Shown in pieces: positions 1 through 5,263 of a DNA stretch of 5,263 nt. The translations under genes were made by a program, and so were the position numbers. Where the stretch lies: assembly GCA_003695455.1 (NCBI GenBank), contig RFJF01000291.1:1-5263 (forward strand). The letters are read 5' to 3'. The stretch is from Chloroflexota bacterium (GTDB lineage: Bacteria > Chloroflexota > Anaerolineae > 4572-78 > J111). The notes under the pieces were generated by a model, which saw only the letters and a list, made by a program, of their open reading frames with translations, did not search any database and was not told the origin of the DNA. Within the stretch, counting starts at the first letter, position 1. Every line of letters starts with the position of its first letter.

Positions 1-69
1 AACTATCTGCGCTATAGGATAACATGATGCCCATGACTTTTGTACTCCCCAATCCCCCACTTTTTGTTA

Positions 70-105
70 GGATTTCCCTTAACCGCAATAGGGGGAAATC
101 CCCTA
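70..105. promoter_or_regulatory. Overlapping G/C-run inverted repeats upstream of the response regulator; possible operator or upstream terminator
   Basis: Two inverted repeats share the same bases. The first is TAGGGG (89-94) and CCCCTA (100-105) around a 5-base centre. The second is GGATTTCCC (70-78), exactly complementary to GGGAAATCC (93-101), with a 14-base loop. They cannot form together. The first palindrome is centred at about 97, roughly 64 bases upstream of the predicted transcription start at 161. That is a usual place for an activator site, and NarL/LuxR-type regulators commonly bind inverted half-sites. It is also followed by ATTTT (106-110), so it could instead be a weak terminator of a gene to the left. 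Seen: the repeats. Inferred: any function. Confidence 0.35.
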
Positions 106-145
106 ATTTTCGGATGGATGGGGGGTGGGCGGCTGTACAGAAGGG

Positions 146-161
146 TGGTATAATCGCTGTA
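146..161 (+). promoter_or_regulatory. Extended -10 promoter giving a probable leaderless transcript
   Basis: TATAAT at 149-154 matches the sigma-70 -10 consensus exactly and is preceded by TGG (146-148), the TGn of an extended -10 element. No TTGACA-like box is found 16-18 bases upstream, where the sequence is G-rich. Six bases separate the hexamer from the ATG at 161, so the expected start of transcription is the A of the start codon or within a base or two of it. A purine-rich run AGAAGGG lies at 139-145, too far from the ATG to be a normal ribosome binding site and upstream of the transcript start. The mRNA is therefore probably leaderless. Confidence 0.7.
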
Positions 162-1213
162 TGAAGAAAACACGCCTCCTTCTGGCCGACGACCACGCTG
201 TGGTGCGCGCCGGAATCCGCAATGCGCTCAACGAACTTGCTAATCTGGAAGTTGTGGGTGAAGTTGAAGATGGCCCCGGTCTGTTTCCTGCATTGGAAAA
301 GCTGCGCCCGGATTGTTTGCTGATTGATGTGGCTATGCCCAGCTTTGACCCGCTGGCAGCCATCAGGCAAATTCGTGCCGGCTACCCTGATATGAAGGTG
401 CTGGTCATCAGTGCCTATGATGACGATGTGTACGTGCAGGGCTTGCTGGGCGCAGGCGTGCACGGTTATCACCTTAAGGACCAACCCCTTAGCGATTTGA
501 AACTGGCGGTGCAACGGGTGCTGGCCGGCGAAAAATGGGTCTCAAGCCGGCTGGTCAGCAAACTGGTCAGCTTTTCAGAGCCGGCGGCGGCCGGGCCAAC
601 CCTGACCACCCGCCAGCTTGATATTTTGCGTCTGCTTCAGCAAGGCATGGACAACCAGACCATCGCCCGGCGCATGGGGCTGAGCGTTAAAACGGTTGAA
701 AATCACCTGACACGTTTGTACCGGCAGTTGGGCGTGCAGAGCCGGCTGGAAGCCGTGAATTACGCCAACCAGCATCCGCACATTCTGGCAATCCCCGGCC
801 AAACCGCCGCCCAAAAGCCTGCTCCTCCCGAGCTGCCGGTGGCCCGGCAGGTCTCTATTCTGTTGGTGGATGATAATGTGCGCTACCGGCGGCAGTTGCG
901 GCGTATGGTGGGCAAGGTTTGCCCGCAAGCCATGATTTACGAAGCCGAAAACATTGACTCGGCGATGCACGCGGTGCAGCACGTGCCGCCCAAGCTGGCG
1001 CTGGTAGACGTGGTGCTGGGCGAAGAAGACGGCATTCGCTGCACCCGGCGAATCAAGGCCGTCTCGCCGGCCTCGCGGGTGGTGCTCATCAGCGCCTACC
1101 CGGACCGCGAATTTCACCGTTCCGGCCTTGAGGCGGGGGCGGTGGCTTTTTTGGATAAAAAAGACCTGGACGCCGCTGTATTGCGCCAGGTCATTGATGA
1201 TTTGGCAATATAA
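161..1213 (+). CDS. Response regulator with REC - LuxR-type HTH - REC architecture
   Basis: This 350-residue protein is a cytoplasmic two-component response regulator and probable DNA-binding transcription factor. Residues 1-122 form a NarL/FixJ-type receiver: acidic pair D10-D11, phospho-acceptor D56 in LLIDVAMP, switch S84 and conserved K106. Residues about 148-205 are a LuxR/GerE helix-turn-helix (LTTRQLDILRLL, then IARRMGLSVKTVENHL). A proline/alanine-rich linker (about 206-229) leads to a second complete receiver at about 230-350 with D237-D238, D283, S311 and K333. The usual NarL/FixJ protein stops after the HTH at about 210-220 residues. I chose the ATG at 161 rather than the in-frame GTG at 125, because the extra 12 codons would run through a consensus -10 box and because KTRLLLADDHAVVRAG is the normal receiver start. 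No histidine kinase is in the window. It converges on the kinase gene with a 24-base gap, so control of the sugar genes is only a guess. Confidence 0.93.
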   Translation: MKKTRLLLADDHAVVRAGIRNALNELANLEVVGEVEDGPGLFPALEKLRPDCLLIDVAMPSFDPLAAIRQIRAGYPDMKVLVISAYDDDVYVQGLLGAGVHGYHLKDQPLSDLKLAVQRVLAGEKWVSSRLVSKLVSFSEPAAAGPTLTTRQLDILRLLQQGMDNQTIARRMGLSVKTVENHLTRLYRQLGVQSRLEAVNYANQHPHILAIPGQTAAQKPAPPELPVARQVSILLVDDNVRYRRQLRRMVGKVCPQAMIYEAENIDSAMHAVQHVPPKLALVDVVLGEEDGIRCTRRIKAVSPASRVVLISAYPDREFHRSGLEAGAVAFLDKKDLDAAVLRQVIDDLAI

Positions 1214-1237
1214 TCCTTCGCGTAGCGAATAAAAGTT

Positions 1238-2437
1238 TCAGTTTCCGTCGCTGGGGCCGCGCCACAACCCCGCCGCCGAATCCTCTTGCCAGCCGGGCAG
1301 GGGGATGGTTTGCGGCAGTTTTTCCCAGCCGGCGGCCACCCGTTCCCGCACCGATTCCCACGGCGGGATGGCATCGGTGGCGCTGGCGCTTTCTACACTG
1401 CACGCGCCCACGGCCACCGCTGTGGTCAGTGTTTCTTCCAGCGACAGCCCCCGGCACAGCCCCGCCAAAAATCCGGCGATGGTGCAATCGCCGGCGCCGG
1501 TGGTGCCTGCTACGTTGGTTTTGAAGCACGACGTTAGCAATTGGCGGTTGCGCCACGCCTGCACATCTGCGGGGCGGCACGCGCCCGTTTCTTCCAGCCG
1601 GGTTACATCGGCGCTGGTTTGCACGGCCAATCCCCGGTGGCCCAGCTTGAGTACCGCCACCGCCGCGCCCATCTCCAGCAGCAAATTCCCCACGCGGCTC
1701 AGCAGTTTGCCGTCCAGTTGATCCAGAATATCGCCCTGCGCGCTGAGCTGAGTGAACAGCGGCCGTTCCAGCATAAACAGCGTTTCTTCAATGCTGGGCA
1801 GGAAAATATCCACGTGCGGCAGAACGTGGGCCAGCAGAGTGCGCCAATCGGCTTGCCCCGCCGCCGAGTTGCGGTCCGGGTAGGCCATATCCAACGAGGT
1901 GGTCAGTCCGGCGGCTTTGGCCTTTTGCAGCAGGCGGGCCAACGCCTTGCCGCCATCGGCAAACATGTGGCGCATCAGCGGCGGGTAGCCAAAGTGGAAC
2001 AGCCCGGCCCCGGCCAACGCCGCGGTAGAAACATCGGCGTCTGAAAAGGTGTCGTTAGCGCCGGGATTGTGGAAAAAGATACGGTCTACGCCGGGTGGAC
2101 TGAGTACCACCGTGTACGATGTGACCTCGCCGGGCTCCACAATCATCCCTTTTGCCAGCGCGGGGTTGTTGTGGTTGAGCAAATCCAGAATCGCCTGTCC
2201 AAACAGGTCATCGCCCAGCTTGCCCATCAGCCGGGTGGGCAACCCGAGCCGGTGCAGGGCCAGCCCGGTGTTGGCTACCGCCCCACCGGTGGCGGTGACG
2301 GCCTGCCCCACGTTGACCAGCTTGCCGGGGGCGATGACCTGCCGCCAGTCGCCCCCGGTCTGCTCAAACGTGGGAATCACATCCAGGCAAATGTGGCCCG
2401 CCACAATGATGTCGGTGTTGGTGTGGTGGTCGGTCAT
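1238..2437 (-). CDS. PfkB/ribokinase-family carbohydrate kinase, distal gene of the isomerase operon
   Basis: This 399-residue cytoplasmic protein should transfer phosphate from ATP to a sugar or nucleoside hydroxyl. It starts with the family's beta strand (IIVAGHICLDV, 10-20). The N-terminal glycine motif GGAVANTGLALHRLG is at 51-65 and GKLGDDLFG at 72-80. Residues 210-218 (IFLPSIEE) sit where relatives have LLPNxEE. LKLGHRGLAV (263-272) is the nucleotide-side strand. The PfkB signature TTGAGDCTIAGFLAGL is at 312-327 with catalytic base D317. Typical members have about 300-330 residues. The extra length lies mainly at about 225-250, at 280-308 and in a tail after about 370. The ATG is 6 bases after the isomerase stop with no obvious Shine-Dalgarno, which suggests translational coupling. 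Inferred role: phosphorylating the ketose made by the isomerase. The substrate cannot be read from the sequence; ribokinase-, fructokinase- or nucleoside-kinase-like activity are alternatives. Confidence 0.92.
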   Translation of the reverse strand: MTDHHTNTDIIVAGHICLDVIPTFEQTGGDWRQVIAPGKLVNVGQAVTATGGAVANTGLALHRLGLPTRLMGKLGDDLFGQAILDLLNHNNPALAKGMIVEPGEVTSYTVVLSPPGVDRIFFHNPGANDTFSDADVSTAALAGAGLFHFGYPPLMRHMFADGGKALARLLQKAKAAGLTTSLDMAYPDRNSAAGQADWRTLLAHVLPHVDIFLPSIEETLFMLERPLFTQLSAQGDILDQLDGKLLSRVGNLLLEMGAAVAVLKLGHRGLAVQTSADVTRLEETGACRPADVQAWRNRQLLTSCFKTNVAGTTGAGDCTIAGFLAGLCRGLSLEETLTTAVAVGACSVESASATDAIPPWESVRERVAAGWEKLPQTIPLPGWQEDSAAGLWRGPSDGN

Positions 2438-2443
2438 CGGCGG

Positions 2444-3475
2444 TTACGCCAGCAGGTGATTCAAAATCAGCCAGTCCAGCCCGTCGTAATCACGGGTGGC
2501 AACAAACTGTGCTACCGCCTCGCGGTCCAGCGAGCGCGACAGTTGCACCAGCCGCAGGAACATGTTGAGGCTGTTTGCCAGATGTTTGGTTGCCAGTTCT
2601 GCCGGCTGGGTACGCAGGGCTTTTACATCCAGCCCCACCATCCCGATTTTCCAGTACTCATTTTCATCCAGCACCCGCACCTGGTTGAAGGCCCGCCGCA
2701 CGTCTACCGCGCCAAAGGCGCGGTCCTGATCATACTTGAGGCTGTTTTGGTCGTTCAGGTGAACGCTCCACAACTTGCCAAAGGCCAGCGCAAAACTGAT
2801 TTCGTCGGCGGGGTCAAGGTTTGCCAGCACCGCGTGCGCCGATTCCATCAGTACGCCCACGCGCTCCGGCTGGCTGGTGGCGTTGCCCAACGCCAGCCCA
2901 TGGCCCATGGTGGGAATGTAGGCAATGTCCATCGGTTCGTTGGGTTTGGGTTCAATGGCAATCCGCAGATGCGGGTCGTACTCAAGCATAGTGTTGAGCG
3001 CCTCAACCAGCCGGTGGGTCATGGCCACGCCGTCTTTGGCCTCGCGCAGGTAGGTGCCTTCGCGGGCCAGCCACCAGACAATCAGTTCGGCGCCCAGCTC
3101 GTTGGCAATGTCCATTGTTTTTTTTGCGCGGTCAATGGCGTAAGCCCGAACGGCAGGGTCGTTGGCGGTAAAGGCGCCGTCGGTGGTGCGGGGGTCCTCC
3201 CACAGGCGAGGGGCCACAAACTCGGCCACCAGCCCGGCGTCTGACAGCTTTTGGCGCATGGCCTGCGCCGCCGCCCGGATTTGCGCCGGCGAGAGTTCAT
3301 CGAGGTTGGGTACGGCGTCGTCATCGTGAAACTGCACGGCGTCAAAACCCAACTGCTTGTACACTTCCAATTTGTCGTCAAAGGTGCGCGAGGGGCGCAC
3401 CGGCGGGCCAAAGGGGTCGGCCCCTTCGTGGATGTTCCACGGTCCAAATGAAAAACGATAGCCAAATTTTTCCAT
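2444..3475 (-). CDS. Class I xylose-isomerase-like sugar isomerase (TIM barrel)
   Basis: This 343-residue protein is predicted to interconvert an aldose and a ketose with two divalent metals. Compared with remembered Streptomyces xylose isomerase, the match is collinear: FGPWNIHEGADPFG (10-23), VQFHDDD with catalytic H50 and D53 (H54/D57), GAFTANDPAVRAYA (100-113), IEPKPNEP with E175 and K177 (E181/K183), E211 and H214 (E217/H220), KYDQD with D249 and D251 (D255/D257), and LDVKALRT with D283 (D287). The metal-1 ligand equivalent to D245 is H239 (SVHLNDQ), and F94 is replaced by W92. The protein is about 45 residues shorter than Streptomyces XylA and lacks its C-terminal arm. These changes, and my memory of similar 'TIM barrel/xylose isomerase' proteins in Chloroflexota and Planctomycetes, suggest a distinct subfamily, so I do not assign xylA. 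AAAGGAGA lies 5 bases before the ATG. It heads a two-gene unit with the PfkB kinase. Confidence 0.88.
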   Translation of the reverse strand: MEKFGYRFSFGPWNIHEGADPFGPPVRPSRTFDDKLEVYKQLGFDAVQFHDDDAVPNLDELSPAQIRAAAQAMRQKLSDAGLVAEFVAPRLWEDPRTTDGAFTANDPAVRAYAIDRAKKTMDIANELGAELIVWWLAREGTYLREAKDGVAMTHRLVEALNTMLEYDPHLRIAIEPKPNEPMDIAYIPTMGHGLALGNATSQPERVGVLMESAHAVLANLDPADEISFALAFGKLWSVHLNDQNSLKYDQDRAFGAVDVRRAFNQVRVLDENEYWKIGMVGLDVKALRTQPAELATKHLANSLNMFLRLVQLSRSLDREAVAQFVATRDYDGLDWLILNHLLA

Positions 3476-3480
3476 GATTT

Positions 3481-3488
3481 TCTCCTTT
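3481..3488 (-). promoter_or_regulatory. Strong Shine-Dalgarno of the isomerase gene
   Basis: The minus strand reads AAAGGAGA, then 5 bases, then the ATG at 3475. This fixes the isomerase start. It contrasts with the downstream kinase and the response regulator, which have no recognisable ribosome binding site. Confidence 0.85.
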
Positions 3489-3505
3489 GAAATCAGGATT
3501 CAGAG

Positions 3506-3561
3506 GGTCAGGGGGGAGTCTCAGGCATGTCACCCCGAGCGCAGCGAAGGGTCTCCTGACC
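3506..3561. repeat. REP-like extragenic repeat with terminal inverted repeats
   Basis: The element is bounded by GGTCAGG (3506-3512) and its exact complement CCTGACC (3555-3561). Inside, ACCC (3532-3535) and GGGT (3549-3552) flank the core CGAGCGCAGCGAA. On the minus strand the core reads ACCCTTCGCTGCGCTCGGGG. Sequences of the type 'TCATCCCGAGCGCAGCGAGGGATCT' recur in intergenic DNA of many bacterial genomes; this is recollection. Only one copy is in the window, so repetition itself is not shown here. It lies in the predicted leader of the isomerase mRNA and could fold there. Confidence 0.5.
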
Positions 3562-3612
3562 GGTAAATGTTAATTTTTATTTTTGTTGCAATGCCGCAGG
3601 CTGGGTCGGTTT

Positions 3613-3648
3613 GCCTCCGATTTTACACCATTGGCTACAGGCTGAAAA
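3613..3648 (-). promoter_or_regulatory. Candidate sigma-70 promoter for the isomerase-kinase unit
   Basis: On the minus strand TTTTCA (3643-3648, four of six matches to TTGACA) is followed after 17 bases by TAAAAT (3620-3625, five of six matches to TATAAT). This predicts a start near 3613 and a leader of about 138 bases. It sits just downstream of the terminator at 3674-3712, where a new promoter would be needed if the two gene pairs are separate transcripts. The match is modest and other AT-rich stretches (3566-3588) could serve instead. Confidence 0.3.
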
Positions 3649-3673
3649 GTTGCGTAGCGGTTGGTGGGGAGAG

Positions 3674-3712
3674 AAACAAAAACGGGCAGGCCGTGTGCGG
3701 CCTGCCCGTTTT
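3674..3712 (-). terminator. Strong intrinsic terminator after the phosphofructokinase-type gene
   Basis: A perfect 15-base-pair stem (3679-3693 with 3698-3712) closes a 4-base loop TGTG. The core is 11 pairs of mostly G-C (CGGGCAGGCCG with its complement), extended by four A-T pairs. Read on the minus strand it ends in TTTTTGTTT, a good U-tract, and begins about 20 bases past the stop codon at 3732. The A-T flanks also give a short T4 on the plus strand, but there is no plus-strand gene to end. It separates the dehydrogenase-kinase pair from the isomerase-kinase pair. Confidence 0.92.
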
Positions 3713-3731
3713 GAATATCGCTCAGTCTCTC

Positions 3732-4676
3732 TTAACTTTCGCTGTCGCCGGGCAGCGGCTGAACCGTGACCTGCGCCAGCAACTCTTCCACCAACTCCGG
3801 CGGCCCCACCGAGGTTCCGGCCAGGCTGGCGGTAGCCGCGCCGCAGGCCATGCTCCAGCGCAGGGTGTCCGGCCATGGCAGCCCCCGGCTTAGCCCCCAC
3901 ACCAGCCCGGCTACCGATGAATCGCCGGCGCCGATGGGATTTCGCTCTGTGATTTTTGGCGATTGCGCCAGCCACAACTGCTCGCCGTCCGAAAAAATTG
4001 CGCCGTCTTTGCCCATCGAAATGAGAACGTGACGCACGCCCATCTGCCGGACGGCCTCTGTGACAGCCTGCGGCCGGCTGGCAATTTGGCGGATGCCGGT
4101 CAGCTCGGCGGCTTCTGTGGCGTTGGGTTTGGCCAGAAACGGTCCGGCCAGGCAGCCAAACCGCAGCGGCGTGCCGCTGGTATCCAGAATGGCCTTTGCC
4201 CCGGCGGTCTGTACGGCGCGGATAATCCGGGCGTAAATGTCCGGTGACGCGCCCGGCGGCAGACTGCCGGACAGCACCCACCAATCGCGGGGGCGGGCCA
4301 GCAATTTTACCTTCTCCAGCAGCGCGGTTTCCTCGGCGGCGGAAACAATGGGGCCGGCTTCGTTCACTTTGATGTGGTTGGGCTGGCTCTGGCTGACAAT
4401 GCTGATGTTGGTGCGGGTTTCGCCGGAAATTTCCACAAAATCGGTTGGAATTTTCAGCGCGGCCAGCCCGTCGCTGATGCGCTGGCCGGTGCGCCCGCCC
4501 ACAAAGCCCAGCGCCGTGCTCTCTGCGCCCAGCGCCGCCAGTGCCCGCGACACGTTGAATCCCTTGCCGCCGTAATCCACGCGCAGCATACTGGCCCGCA
4601 GCACATCGTCAAATGTAATTTTGGGGACGGTCAACTCCCGGTCCAGCGCGGGGTTGAGGGTAACAGTGTAAATCAT
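3732..4676 (-). CDS. 1-phosphofructokinase / tagatose-6-phosphate kinase family (PfkB) protein
   Basis: This 314-residue cytoplasmic kinase belongs to the FruK/LacC branch of PfkB enzymes, which phosphorylate ketose phosphates to bisphosphates. It opens with the branch hallmark MIYTVTLNPALD (1-12). DYGGKGFNVSRALAALG (34-50) is the substrate-side motif, followed by GETRTN (85-90), LSGSLPPG (135-142) and KPNATE (183-188). MGKDGA (221-226) and NPIGAGDSSVAG (246-257) follow, the latter with catalytic base D252. Length and motif order are normal for the branch. An in-frame TTG at 4685 would add three residues, but the ATG at 4676 overlaps the preceding stop as ATGA and gives the family's standard N-terminus. 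That overlap argues for coupling with the dehydrogenase. FruK (fructose 1-phosphate), LacC (tagatose 6-phosphate) and PfkB (fructose 6-phosphate) activity cannot be told apart here, so no gene symbol is given. Confidence 0.93.
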   Translation of the reverse strand: MIYTVTLNPALDRELTVPKITFDDVLRASMLRVDYGGKGFNVSRALAALGAESTALGFVGGRTGQRISDGLAALKIPTDFVEISGETRTNISIVSQSQPNHIKVNEAGPIVSAAEETALLEKVKLLARPRDWWVLSGSLPPGASPDIYARIIRAVQTAGAKAILDTSGTPLRFGCLAGPFLAKPNATEAAELTGIRQIASRPQAVTEAVRQMGVRHVLISMGKDGAIFSDGEQLWLAQSPKITERNPIGAGDSSVAGLVWGLSRGLPWPDTLRWSMACGAATASLAGTSVGPPELVEELLAQVTVQPLPGDSES

Positions 4677-5263
4677 TCGTTCCAAAACCTTTCAATGAGC
4701 GCCTGCTCGGCGTCGGGAGTCCAGACGGCGCCGCCGGCCAGATGTTGGGCCACGTCCGGCAGTTGGTCTGCAAGCTGGTCCACACCGGTCAGCGGCAGGC
4801 CGTGCAGTTGCGGAAAAATGACCACTTTGCCGGGATAGCGGCCTTCCATCATCGCCCGGATTCCGTCCAGCGCGGCCTCAAGGCCGCCCACCGCCGCCAC
4901 AGACCGGTTGGGCGACAGTTCGCCGGACAGCGCTTTTTGGATGACCGCCGCCTGGTCGTTGAGCGCGGAACCGGAGGTGCCGGTGTACTGGGCGTTGTGC
5001 AGGTAGACATCGCTCAGGTTGAGCGGGATGAATGTGCCGTTGGGCACGCCGGCAAAAAAGACCAGCATCCCGTTGGGGGCCAGCACCGAGGCGGCTTCGG
5101 CCATGACCGCCGCCACCGGCACCGAGACCACCACATCGTCCGCGCCGCGCTGTTCTGTGTGGCGGCTCACAAAATCGTGCAGGGATTCATCTGACTCCGC
5201 CGGATTAAAGGTGAGCAGCTCTGTTTGATTGGCCTCGGCCAGCGCGGTGAAGCGGTCCGCCAG
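4673..5263 (-). CDS. Zinc-type medium-chain dehydrogenase, C-terminal part (5' end outside the window)
   Basis: The reading frame stays open to the window edge, giving the last 196 residues of a longer protein. Visible parts are the later half of the NAD(P)-binding Rossmann domain (RGADDVVVSVPV at 39-50, VLAPNGMLVFFAGVPNG at 60-76) and the return into the catalytic domain (YTGTSGSALNDQ, 93-104). Next come GLEAALDGIRAMMEGRYPGK (127-146) and VVIFP (147-151). About 45 further residues (PLTGVDQLADQLPDV...WTPDAEQALIERF) follow the point where most alcohol dehydrogenases end. This tail and the SPNRSVAAVGG segment recall the L-sorbose-1-phosphate reductase-like subgroup, from memory. The nucleotide-binding glycine motif and zinc ligands are beyond the edge. 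The GTG at 5170 is internal, since coding resemblance continues upstream of it. Placed before a FruK/LacC-type kinase with ATGA overlap, it may oxidise a polyol phosphate to a ketose phosphate, as GatD does. Confidence 0.88.
   Translation of the reverse strand: MADRFTALAEANQTELLTFNPAESDESLHDFVSRHTEQRGADDVVVSVPVAAVMAEAASVLAPNGMLVFFAGVPNGTFIPLNLSDVYLHNAQYTGTSGSALNDQAAVIQKALSGELSPNRSVAAVGGLEAALDGIRAMMEGRYPGKVVIFPQLHGLPLTGVDQLADQLPDVAQHLAGGAVWTPDAEQALIERFWNE

Noticed and set aside
125..160. Upstream GTG start adding 12 residues to the response regulator
   Set aside because: The added codons run through a perfect extended -10 box and encode nothing like a receiver N-terminus; the ATG at 161 gives the standard start.
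575..1117. Minus-strand open frame inside the response regulator gene
   Set aside because: Antisense to a gene whose two receiver domains and HTH are plainly coding; no domain in the antisense product.
1217..1229. TTCGC-GTA-GCGAA hairpin between the convergent response regulator and kinase genes, considered as a shared terminator
   Set aside because: The stem is only 5 base pairs and neither strand has a T-tract after it.
2069..3244. Long open frame on the plus strand, 391 codons
   Set aside because: It lies antisense to the isomerase and kinase genes, crosses their junction, and is rich in Gln, His, Val and Gly with no recognisable domain, as expected for the complement of GC-rich coding DNA.
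3566..3590. AT-rich stretch with TTGCAA on the minus strand considered as the isomerase promoter
   Set aside because: With 17-base spacing the matching -10 would be ATTTAC, a poor fit; the pair at 3620-3648 is better though still weak.
3577..4284. Open frame on the minus strand in another frame of the FruK-type gene
   Set aside because: Arg/Gly/Ala-rich shadow of a gene with clear PfkB motifs; it also runs through the terminator hairpin.
4677..4685. TTG start adding three residues to the FruK-type kinase
   Set aside because: The ATG at 4676 overlaps the previous stop as ATGA and gives the family-typical MIYTVTLNPALD start.
4673..5170. Complete small gene starting at GTG 5170
   Set aside because: The same frame stays open to the window edge with dehydrogenase-like sequence, and the shorter version would begin in the middle of a Rossmann domain. 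It is a 5'-cut gene.

Overview
The window is a GC-rich, gene-dense bacterial fragment with five protein genes. One gene is on the plus strand (161-1213). Four are on the minus strand (1238-5263), and the one at the right edge is cut by the window end. I suspect a Chloroflexota (Anaerolineae/Caldilineae-like) organism, because of the isomerase subfamily, the REC-rich LuxR-type regulator and the promoter style. This is an impression from remembered relatives, not a proof. No tRNA, rRNA, CRISPR array, transposase or phage gene is visible.

Region 1 (1-1213) has a 160-base upstream region with G/C-run palindromes and an extended -10 promoter. It is followed by a 350-residue response regulator with the uncommon order receiver - LuxR-type HTH - second receiver. 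The -10 box lies so close to the ATG that the mRNA is probably leaderless. The gene ends 24 bases from the convergent kinase gene.

Region 2 (1238-3475, minus strand) is a two-gene unit: a class I xylose-isomerase-like TIM-barrel protein with a good Shine-Dalgarno, then, 6 bases later, a PfkB-family sugar kinase. The isomerase keeps nearly all catalytic and metal residues of xylose isomerase. One metal ligand is a histidine instead of aspartate, and the usual C-terminal arm is missing. The pair most simply suggests aldose-ketose isomerisation followed by ketose phosphorylation; the substrate is unknown.

Region 3 (3476-3731) is a 256-base intergenic stretch. It holds a very strong intrinsic terminator for the upstream minus-strand genes, a weak promoter candidate for the isomerase-kinase unit, and a short REP-like dispersed repeat in that unit's leader.

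Region 4 (3732-5263, minus strand) is a 1-phosphofructokinase/tagatose-6-phosphate-kinase-type PfkB protein. Its ATG overlaps (ATGA) the stop codon of a zinc-type medium-chain dehydrogenase whose N-terminal half lies beyond the window. Oxidation of a polyol phosphate to a ketose phosphate and then a second phosphorylation is a plausible shared role. Taken together the minus strand looks like a carbohydrate catabolism locus in two transcription units. The regulator next door is convergent with it and need not control it. I found no clear sign of a wholly new system; the best leads are the regulator architecture with its leaderless promoter and the metal-site change in the isomerase.
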